Shown here in pieces: positions 55,601-64,000 of a stretch of DNA of 64,000 nt. The translations under genes and the position numbers were made by a program. Each line of letters opens with the position of its first letter. Within the stretch, counting starts at the first letter, position 1. The notes beneath the pieces were generated by a model. It made no database searches and had not been told where the DNA came from. It saw only the letters and a program-made list of their open reading frames with translations. The stretch is from Cavenderia fasciculata (Eukaryota > Evosea > Eumycetozoa > Acytosteliales > Cavenderiaceae): positions 565,233-629,232 of the forward strand of contig NW_004457734.1 in NCBI RefSeq assembly GCF_000203815.1, in the 5' to 3' direction.

Positions 55601-56637
55601 CTTGTTCACCAAAATTAAAAAAACAAGATAATACATTTTATAGAAAATGTTTTACTGACAATTGTCAATCGGTTCATAGTTTTCTTGGTGTTGATCCCAA
55701 ACAAGGACCCATGGCATTTTCACTGGTACGTGATTTTAAAGACAACTATCGAGGTATCTTGCATACAAAGAATGGTGCCAAAACATCATTTGCCGATCAC
55801 AAATCTATCAATTTTGGTAATTTGGCTAATCTTAGTAAAAGATTAAAACGTAAAAAAATCATTTCTCATCTTGTCAATTTAATGAATAATAATGAACAAA
55901 ATACTATTAATAATGGATTTAATGTTGAAACTAAACATTTATCATTGGCAAGTAATCAAACTGAATTACAAAAGGAATTATTGTCATTGGAAGAACGTCA
56001 AACTACTAGTGGATTCAAATTTGGTATTGTTGTATGTCAACCAGGTCAAACAAGTGACAATGAATTGTTTGGTAACGAATGTGGTGGACAGGAATATGAA
56101 GAGTTTTTGGATTTGTTGGGTGACCGTATCGAGTTGATGGGTTGGCAACATTATTCGGCTGGTCTAGATGTTAGAAACAATAGTACTGGTACACATTCAC
56201 TTTATACAGATTATCAAGGTAATGAAGTGATGTTTCATGTATCTACCATGTTGCCATTTGACACTAGAGCAGACAGTCAACAAATTGAAAGAAAACGTCA
56301 AATTGGTAATGACATTTGTGTCGTTGTTTTCAATCAAGGCAAAGATATCTATAATCCAAATATTATCACATCACAATTTAATCATATTGTCATTGTAGTA
56401 ACTGTCATTGACAGTGAAACCTACCAAGTATCACTTTCTTGCAAGGATGGTGTTGCACTTCCCATAGACCCACCCATTCCATTCCAAGGACGTGTACAAA
56501 AACAAGAAATCCGCGATTGGTTACTCACAAAACTGATCAATGCTGAAATGCATTCTCTTCAAGCTCCTTCCTTTTCCCAAAAAATATCTAGAACTAGAGA
56601 AACTTTATTAAAATATTTTATTGAACAATATTTATAA
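52686..56637 (+). CDS. RapGAP with PH domains and an RA-like region
   Basis: Four exons, 52686-53189, 53261-53424, 53513-55451 and 55507-56637, give 1245 residues. RapGAPs switch off the small GTPase Rap1, which controls adhesion and polarity in dictyostelids. Exon 1 encodes a helical N-terminus. PH-type units lie at about 205-355 (YGWIEKRCG, GWKVRWMRLTDHSLMYFQSH, FYFKTNSPEELQRWVEAV) and a third at about 365-430 (GIIDLTSVSQIVDCQKFG). An RA-like fold is at about 690-800 (FKLEVSLPIDAQDNETYTFL). The RapGAP domain is about 1030-1215: FGIVVCQPGQTSDNELFGNE, GWQHYSAGLDVRNNSTGTHS, EVMFHVSTMLPFDTRADSQQ and RQIGNDICVVVF, which includes the catalytic Asn. The last intron (55 bases, purine-rich) is inferred from frame and could be wrong. 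The layout resembles D. discoideum RapGAP proteins with PH domains. Confidence 0.88.
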
Positions 56638-56943
56638 AATTTAATAAAATAAAAAAAAAAAGTAAAAAAGGAAAAAAATATATAATTAAAGAATTTGAAA
56701 AGTTGATTTTTTTTCCAAGGACAGAATAAATTCACGGGTTTTTTAAAAGCAAAACAAAGCTTGAGTTTAAAAGTATAGGATGTTTATTGCAAGTGATTGG
56801 TTTTGTCAACTTGTTGTGACGATATTTAGTTATTTAGAAGAGAATGCTCTTTGCTAGTTCCATATCAGAGAATGCTTACTTATTGTTCATCTATTGTGAT
56901 CTTTATTACTTACATCTTCCAATGTTGAGAATATAAGGCAAAC
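56638..56943. other. spacer before the retroelement fragment
   Basis: AT-rich 3' flank of the RapGAP gene grading into sequence that may belong to the retroelement fragment. No LTR-like ends are recognised. Confidence 0.35.
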
Positions 56944-57546
56944 ATGTACCATACAATCGAAAAGTTTATCAAGTCTTGTGATATCTGTCAGAAGGTCAAG
57001 AAAGGTGACAAGGGAGGATTCTTGAAATCACTTGAAATACCTGCTCGCAATTGGCTAGAGATATCTTTAGATTTCATGAAATTACCAGAATCAAAGAATG
57101 GATTCAACAATTTACTAGTGGTAGTGTGTAGACTGTCAAAGATGACACACCTTATACCATGCACAACTTTTGAAATTGATGCTAAAGAAACAGCTCAATT
57201 ATTATTTCAACAGGTATTTAGATACCATGGATTACCAATATCGATTGTCTCTGATCGTGATCCCCGTTTCACAAGTGATATGTGGGAATCATTGATGAAG
57301 ATAATCAACACGAGATTAAAACTCTCAACTCCCGCTCATCCTCAGACAGATGGTCAAACGGAGAGGATGAACCGGACTGTGAGAAGCATTATTACCAAGT
57401 ACCATGAAGAGTACAAAGAGGAATGGGATAAATGGATCCCAGCAGTGGAGTTTGCTATCAACTCTGCTAAACAATCGTCGACTGGCAAGTCACCATTCGA
57501 AATTAATTATGGTTTTCAACCATTCACACCAACTAACTTGGCTTGA
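56944..57546 (+). mobile_element. Ty3/gypsy-type integrase fragment (fossil)
   Basis: About 200 codons of an LTR-retrotransposon integrase of Ty3/gypsy kind. The end of the zinc-binding region (FIKSCDICQKVKKGD) and the core (LDFMKLPESKNGFNNLLVVV, LPISIVSDRDPRFTSDMW, STPAHPQTDGQTERMNRTVR, STGKSPFEINYGFQP) are recognisable. No gag, protease, reverse transcriptase or LTR is seen nearby, so the element is broken and only a small part of pol remains. The part that is left is well preserved, which suggests a fairly recent insertion or loss, but without paired LTRs no age can be given. Confidence 0.85.
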
Positions 57547-58030
57547 TTAAACTTGGCCACTTTGTTGTCAAATTCACGAGCTTGCTTTGCCTTTCTTTCA
57601 GAAAGTGATTCTTGGTTATTTACTCTACCAAGAGTATGACAAAGATCAGAGGAGTAATTTGATTTCATCCGATCAATCAGCTCTGTCTTCATTTGTAATT
57701 CTAGTCAATCTTTCCACCTCCATATTTATTATTATTATAGTTGACATTATTTTTATTATTATTTTGTGGATATAAAAATGTACCATGTTCATTCCACTGT
57801 CCATTATCATGACGATAATCTTGACGTTGATACGATTGAGTTTGATCTCTTTGATCTGCCTGACGATGATGCACCATCCTCTCTCCTTGCTCAATTTTTA
57901 ATTTTTTTTAATTTTTGTTGTGATTCTATTTACAAAAGTTCCCTCTCTTGACATCATTTCTATGTCTTTATTAATATTTTTAATAAGGAAATGTATGTGA
58001 TAATGGAGAATCGTGCTTTTTTTGTCCATC
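57547..58030 (-). other. patchy coding-like sequence beside the fossil
   Basis: On the minus strand this stretch has short protein-like segments such as SLSERKAKQAREFDNKVA and RQADQRDQTQSYQRQDYRHD with Asn-rich neighbours. Orientation is opposite to the integrase fragment. It may be part of another element or a host relic. I cannot name it. No intact gene is seen. Confidence 0.3.
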
Positions 58031-58033
58031 TGA

Positions 58034-58665
58034 TTGTTCGATGGCTCCATCCATGAGCTTGAAATATTCAAGACTATCCCTTCTACTCAAATCACAGGTG
58101 TTGCTGACACTATTCAATTGTCGTCATCAAGTATTTCCAACCAACAATCCTTGACACTGTGTAAGCTAGTGTTGTCTTCTTCAAGGGAAACTATGACCTT
58201 CCATCCTTATTATATTAGAGACATTGCACAAGCCGACACAGTTCCCAAAATGGAATTAGTTGTAGTCAAGTACTTGGTTCATTATACATCAAGAGTACTT
58301 TGATGGGTGGCTCATTGATACATGTTACAATAGTATCTCACACCACATTTGAAAGCAAATCTTCTGAAATAGAGAAGCACACCCAACTTTCCTTGTCTGC
58401 CGAGGCATCATTTTTACTAGATAATCCGTCTAGGGTTTAGGTAGAACTAATGGTCTACTATGATAATAACCCCTGTTTGTTTTGGATCAAGGTATCAAAA
58501 AAGTATTTTAATGGGATGAGGTAAATTAATATGAGAAGCCGACCTTGGCAACCTACAAATTATTAAAAGCCCAGATGAATCCAGTACTGTTTATACCCTT
58601 AACTTTACCATTAAATCTATAGTAGATGGACAAACCAAAACATTAACCAAGACATTGCTATGACA
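58034..58665 (+). pseudogene. decayed coding-like relic, parent unknown
   Basis: Several short stretches on the + strand read like an extracellular, beta-rich protein: STQITGVADTIQLSSSSIS, then SLIHVTIVSHTTFESKSSEI, SLSAEASFLLDNPSRV, and finally STVYTLNFTIKSIVDGQTKT. They are in different frames and separated by stops, so this is not an intact gene. The Thr/Ser-rich beta pattern recalls the large cell-surface proteins of dictyostelids, which is only an impression. It lies between the integrase fossil and the LUFS-domain gene. Confidence 0.35.
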
Positions 58666-58842
58666 TGGTAAACAATCGTCTCTATCACATCGTTCATACC
58701 ACGATCATCAATACTATTTGTTTTCAAGAAAAAATTCTTTATATAATTTATTCTTTTTTATTATTCCATTTTTTTTAATATAAATATATACATTTTTAAT
58801 TAGTAATGATTTCATTTTAATTTAATTTTTAATTTTTAATTT

Positions 58843-61303
58843 TTAATCTTTTGGATGATCAAAATCAATATTAAATTCGTTTGCTAAAAATAGATCCTCT
58901 GTAAATGATTGAGAGGATATTTGAGGAGAGCCAAAAGAAGCTATTCTATTGTTTATCATGTGATTGCCAAGACCAATACTATTACTATTATCAGGATTTA
59001 AACCTTCAAAAGGTGGATTGTTGAAATGATCGTTGGATTGTGATGAAACAACAGGTGAAAAGCCCGTAGTATCAAATTTAAAAGAAATTGGTTGTGGTGA
59101 TTGTGGTATGTTTTGCATAAATGGATTATTTTGATTCTGTTGAATAGATGTTGTTGACGTTGTACTAGTAGTAGTAGTACCAGTTGGTGGATTCATTTGT
59201 AGCAATTGTTTAGTATTTGGTGAAGTATTTGGAGATGGTGGAGTGTTTGAACTACTATTATTGTTGATGTTGTTATTATTGAGTGGATGAAGAGGAGGTT
59301 GTAATTGATGTTGACTCATATTACTTGTGCTAGTGTTTATGGGTGGTGTAAATGCAGCCGAAGAAGAACTCTTTAGATCATTTAGATTACCACTTGATTG
59401 TTGTGATGCCAATGTGTTATTGTTGTTGTGATTATTATTATGAGTAGCACCTGGAGTAGAGGGTGGAGTGTTACTACTGGTAGTTGGTGTTTCAGCAGCC
59501 TCGGCAACCATTGGAGACTGGGTGTCTGCCGGTATGTTGGTCGAAGGAGATTGAGGTACACTAGATTTGGTGCCTCTCTTTGTAGATTTGGCCGGTTGAT
59601 CTTCTGACTTTCTCTTGTTGGCTCGGGTCGTCTTTTTGGGTGCCGCGGCTGCATTGTCTGGTGTACTCGCTGGATCAGATGATTCTGTTGTGGTGGTGGT
59701 GGTGGTTGATGATTTTCTTGTTCTTGATGATTTTCCCTTGGTCGATGAAGTTTGTGTTGGTGTTTGTGGTTGTGGTGTTTGTGGTTGTTGTGGTGTTGAT
59801 ACTTGATTCTGTTGATTTTGTTGATTTATTTGTTGTTGTTGATTTGCTATTTGTTGTTGTTGCTGCTGATTAGCTACTATTTGTTGTTGCTGCTGATTAG
59901 CTACTATTTGTTGTTGATTTGCTATTTGTTGATTTGGATTGGTTATAATATGACCATTTGGAGAACCTGCAGAAGGAGGATAACCATAACCACCAGGTAT
60001 TTGACTATATGCTACGTATGGTGGAGGAGGTTGAGCATAAGGATATTGTCCTGGGACGGCACCATAACCAAGGATATAACCACTAGTGGTTGAATAACCC
60101 TTTGGCACATAATCTGTCTTTGACCGCATCAAATGAGGATGAGGCATTCCTGGTCCAATAGTAAATTGTTGAGGTGGCATTTGTTGTTGTGGTGGTTGTT
60201 GTTGATGTGGATGCATTCCAGGTGGCAATTGACCAACTGGTTGTGGTTGCTGTTGTTGTGGACTAGGAGCAACAACAAGTGGTGGTGATACAGACAAGTC
60301 TTTTTTCTTTGGTGATTGACCAACCTTTTTACCTTGTTGTTTTTCTTGTTGTTGTTGAGGAATTGGTGAATCTGGTGGTGGTCCTTGAGGATATCCTCCA
60401 ATATGAGGGGGTGGAGGAGGAGGTTGGGATGATTGTACAATGGGAGAAACTTGAAGTGGTGGAGATGGGTTGCCAGTATACTGTGGTGGCTTGTTGGCAG
60501 CTTGATTGGCAGCTGTTGGAGTCAAATTTTGATAAGTAAATATTTGACTCGATGGTGTCCCTGGAGTACGTGGTAAATTACCAGTTGATGTTTGTAACAT
60601 TGGTTCATGTTTTACTCCATTTGTATAATAATGTTGTTGTTGTTGATTTGGTGGTATAAATACTCCCATATGTGGATGCATAGTTGTTGGAGTTTGTTGT
60701 TGATTTGGTGTAGGTGGTCCATGATGTTGAGTAGGTTGTTGTGGTTGCGGTTGTGATTGTTGTGGTTGCGGTTGTGATTGTTGTACATTACCATTATGAT
60801 GTTGACCTACTATATGATGTTGTGAATTATTATTATTATTATTATTATTCAAAGTTGGAGGATGTTGTGAATTTGGAATAGTTTGATTTACAACCATATT
60901 ATGTGGTATTTGTTGTTGTTGTTGTTGTATATATTGTTGTTGTCTATGCCTTGTGATGATATCAGACATTTGTTTAATGGTCGAGTTTTGACCTCGCAAT
61001 TCCACATGATCCTGTTTATAATAATAGTACTCCCAAAAAATTGCCCACCATTCATATAAAAATCCATCCTTGGCATCAATAATCTTTGGTATATCACCTG
61101 CATTGCTCTTTAACAATTCCTTTTTAAACGCATCTCCACTAATAGAATATCCTGCTTTTGTTAAATAATCTAATATATATGCATGAAATCTAAAAAATAG
61201 AAATAGAAAAGGAAATAGAAATAGAAAATTAGAAAAATCAATCAATCCATCATCTTTTTTTTTTTTTTTCATACAATTGAGTTGTATCAGTATCTTTTGT
61301 CAT
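58843..61303 (-). CDS. LisH/LUFS-domain Gln-rich co-regulator, LEUNIG/SSBP type
   Basis: Two exons on the minus strand, 61303-61275 and 61189-58843 (phase 2), give 791 residues. Exon 1 codes only MTKDTDTTQ and shares the next Leu. The domain then starts LFHAYILDYLTKAGYSISGD, the LisH motif. It continues AFKKELL and the LUFS hallmark GFLYEWWAIFWEYYYYK at about residues 45-60. LUFS domains occur in plant LEUNIG and animal SSBP proteins, where they bind LIM-domain-binding or SEUSS-type adaptors. The remaining 700 residues are Gln/Pro/Asn/Ser low complexity with a basic segment (KGKSSRTRKSS, RANKRKSEDQPAKSTKRG) that could be a nuclear signal. No WD repeats follow, so it is nearer to SSBP than to LEUNIG. 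A role as nuclear co-regulator is inferred. Confidence 0.85.
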
Positions 61304-62193
61304 GTTGTTTCCTTTCTTTAAGTAATTGAATAGTATACAGAGAAATAAAATAAAAAAAAAGATGTTTATATATTCTCTCTCTTTTTTTTTCTTTTTTTTT
61401 TTTTTCTAAACGATCATTCAAACTTTCCTATATTAGAGAGTTCTAAAAATAAAACAAAAAAACAAAGTTAATTGTCATATATTATATATATATCTTTCTA
61501 TTTCTTTCTCTCTCTTACTGATTGATTTGTTGAGGATGTTTTTGTTTTTTTTTGTATGTACAAGTATATCTTTTTTTGTGATTGTTGTTGTTGTTTGGTT
61601 GGTTGGTTGTTGATTGTTGTTGGTTAATCTAATTGTACAAAAAAAAAAAGAAAAAAAGGATTATCTATCTACTAGTAGTTTTACTAATCATCATCCCTAT
61701 TGTCTCGACTATCAATATATAGTAGTAATAAAAGAATTGAAAAGAAAAAAGGTGGTTAGAATAAAGATAAAAAATACCTAGGTTATTTAAATTAAAAACT
61801 TTAATGAACCCCTTAAATCTATTTTTTTGAAATTTTTTTTTTTTGGTCAGCTGAAAAAGATAGAGAGTTGGTTGTTGTGTGTGTGTTTGTGTGTGTATGT
61901 CACATGATATGATTGGTTTATAATGGCTTTCACACAAAAGTGCACTATAAAAAGATAGATATCTAGATCAAAGATGCATAGACCTCTCTCTCTCTTTCTT
62001 TTGTTTGTTCTTTTTACCAAAACAAAGATATTTCAAAAAGTTTCTATAATCTTTTTAAACAAACCATGTTCTATACATGTCTAGTATACATATAACCTCT
62101 AATAATAATAATAATATTATTATTATTTATCTTTTTCTTTTTCTTTTTCTTCTTTTTCTTCTTCTTGGTATCAGCTTAATGAAAAGAGTTTGG

Positions 62194-62265
<72 letters not shown>

Positions 62266-62794
62266 GTGACTGACTCTTTCTTTCTTTCTTTCTTTCTTTG
62301 TTGTATTATATTCTTTCTTACGATTTTAGTAGAGGATGGGGGATGGGGGTTGTATATAATATTATAATAGGGATAGCCTCGACTGGAGCTCAACTACCCT
62401 CCAAAAAATTTTAAGGGGTACAAAAACTCAAAGAAAGCTGACCACTATTTTTAATATAGACAAAAATTTTTGCTCGAGCAAGCAGCACATAAAGTTCTAA
62501 ATCGTCTCATTTCTCTCTCTCTCTCTCTTTGTGAAACAAAGAAATCCGATCCTATCCTATCCAGTCTCTTGTGAGAAAATAAATGTTAACAAGTATACGT
62601 GTGACTTTGTGTGTGTCTGTTAGAGTGAAAAAACGAATAGCACCTGGTGTAGTTTTGCAAATTATAAGCCAAACCAAAATAAATAAAATCTCTGGGCAAA
62701 GGTGGTCCTTTGGACACGCCACTGTTTAAAAAAAAACGGTGATCATCTTTGCACAAAGATAAAAAGTGTAGAGACAGAGAGATAAACAACAACA
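61304..62794. other. 1.5-kb divergent spacer, no gene seen
   Basis: Lies between the starts of the LUFS-domain gene (minus) and the gene at 62795 (plus), so it contains both upstream regions. It is low complexity with T runs, CT runs near 62513-62528 and a long TTG repeat. The Asn-run frames on the minus strand at 62127-62393 are products of that repeat and not genes. Confidence 0.5.
62194..62262 (+). repeat. (TTG)n trinucleotide repeat, 23 units
   Basis: An uninterrupted run of about 23 TTG units (CAA on the other strand). Similar repeats encode Gln or Asn runs in this genome, but here the repeat is in the spacer between two divergent genes. It may be unstable in length. Confidence 0.85.
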
Positions 62795-63838
62795 ATGATG
62801 ATGACAGAGGCAGGTATGATCGACTCGATGCACGAGGAGAATGTTCAAGTCGATCAACTGCCACTCGTGGTTCCACTCATCGAAGATTACGATCCCCTTG
62901 GAAACACCAAACACATCATCACCAAATCTCCCCTACGAAAAAGTAAAAGTAATCATATTCATTTAAATAATAATAATAATAATAATAATAATAGTGGTAG
63001 TATAGTTCATTCTTTATCATCATCTTCATTATCACCCTTATCATTTTCAAAAAGAATTGCAATGGAAAAGAAAACAAAAGAGGATTCAAATCAAGAATCA
63101 TTAATGATGGATGAATCATGTAGTACATCATATCAAGAAAACTATCATTATAATGGCGGTAATGGTAAAAGTCAAACAACTCAATACTTGACACCACCTC
63201 GTAATAATCATCATAGTCAAAATCATCGGTCTCCCTCATCTTTTATAACAAGTGATTATGATGATGTTGATGATGATTATGACCAATACAATGAAGACAA
63301 TGATCAAGACAATGATCAAGATGACTCTTCTTCTTCTTCTTCATCTTCATCTTCATATTACAATTATCATAATAATATAATGGAAGAATATGATGAAAGT
63401 GATATTAGTACTCTTAGAGAGAGTACTGGTAGTAAACATCATTCAATTGATTTTTCTTCATCCATACAATCTTCTTTATCTATTCAATCTTGTTTATCTT
63501 CCTATCAACAATCAACTTTATATAAATCATCAAGTATAAATAATTATAATACCTATATCAATCAAAATAATCAAAATAGAAATTCAAGTATGGATCATTA
63601 TCCAAAATTACCACCATTAAATGTAACAAAGAAAAAAAGATTACAACAACAAAGAAAGAGTGATCCAACCAATAATAATACTTCATCTCAACAATTATTA
63701 AAGATATCAACAACCAACAAAAAAATAGCTTATCCAGATCATCATAAAGATGATTTCTTTGATTATGTACAAACTACTCCATCTAAAAAACATTTACCTT
63801 TGGTTCAACAATCACAACAACAACAACAAAAACAACAA

Positions 63839-63889
<51 letters not shown>

Positions 63890-64000
63890 TCTATTATTTC
63901 GGCAGATGAATATTTTCAAAATAATCAAGAATTTAAACAATTGTTAACAAGGGTTGAAGAAAACTCTAGGTATCAGGCAACACAATTTTATGAATTAATG
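62795..64000 (+). CDS. low-complexity Ser/Asn/Gln protein, 3' partial
   Basis: The frame is open from ATG at 62795 to the right edge of the window (402 codons) and continues beyond it. The start is MMMTEAGMIDSMHEENVQVD, followed by QLPLVVPLIEDYDPLGNTKH, which is of ordinary composition. Then come an Asn run, acidic stretches (DYDDVDDDYDQYNEDNDQ), a Ser run and a long Gln run near 340-365. The final visible part, SIISADEYFQNNQEFKQLLT and RVEENSRYQATQFYEL, looks helical. No domain is recognised in the visible part. The catalytic or binding domain, if any, is probably downstream. Confidence 0.72.

Noticed and set aside
61190-61272. N-terminal extension of the LUFS gene starting MKKKKKDDG
   Set aside because: This stretch is intron. 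A better start is the short exon at 61303-61275, which joins in phase and completes the LisH motif.
62127-62393. Minus-strand frame with a long Asn run
   Set aside because: It is only the translation of the TTG repeat plus flanking T-rich spacer. There is no conserved segment outside the run.

Overview
The window looks like nuclear chromosomal DNA of a dictyostelid social amoeba. The reasons are AT-rich spacers, short AT-rich GT..AG introns (often GTATGT or GTAAGT donors), and codon-repeat runs of Asn, Gln and Ser inside otherwise conserved eukaryotic proteins. Exons are less AT-extreme than I would expect for Dictyostelium discoideum, so a Cavenderia-like or Heterostelium-like species is a reasonable guess. 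This is inference, not an identification. I recognised no tRNA, rRNA, CRISPR array or complete mobile element.

Region 1 (1-12.9 kb, all + strand): a tandem array of six paralogs with an F-box-like N-terminus and a long LRR-like C-terminal region. The ancestral layout appears to be three exons. Copy 1 has lost intron 2 and copy 2 has lost intron 1. Copy 3 is intact. Copy 4 has no in-frame ATG before its F-box, copy 5 carries two frameshifts, and copy 6 is intact. Two spacers in the array contain decayed coding-like stretches.

Region 2 (13-28.8 kb): a dense housekeeping block. It holds a low-complexity protein, a secreted follistatin-like Cys-rich protein, a coiled-coil protein, the U4/U6 snRNP factor PRPF3, an unknown conserved protein, an L-galactose-dehydrogenase-like aldo/keto reductase, a small Asn-rich protein, the splicing factor PRP18, a probably mitochondrial HugZ-type split-barrel protein and the GARP tether subunit VPS52. 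Three gene pairs here are divergent with 150-235 bp between them.

Region 3 (28.8-38.8 kb, - strand): three copies of a second short F-box-like family (one intact, two damaged), a RhoGEF with DH and PH domains, and ATP-dependent phosphoenolpyruvate carboxykinase, whose GC-rich exons suggest high expression.

Region 4 (38.8-48.75 kb): almost 10 kb without a convincing gene. It is rich in TTAATTAA-type motifs, CACCCAC motifs, dyad symmetries and a 23-base C run. It lies upstream of a gene for a putative Cys-rich, winged-helix-like DNA-binding protein (48.75-50.36 kb), and I infer a large regulatory region.

Region 5 (52.7-64 kb): a PH/RA-like/RapGAP signalling protein, a broken Ty3/gypsy integrase fragment with neighbouring coding-like debris, a LisH/LUFS-domain Gln-rich co-regulator of the LEUNIG/SSBP type, and the start of a low-complexity protein that runs off the right edge. 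Signalling genes (RhoGEF, RapGAP) and transcriptional regulators (winged-helix-like, LUFS) dominate the right half. I see no operon-like functional cluster apart from the two F-box-like families.
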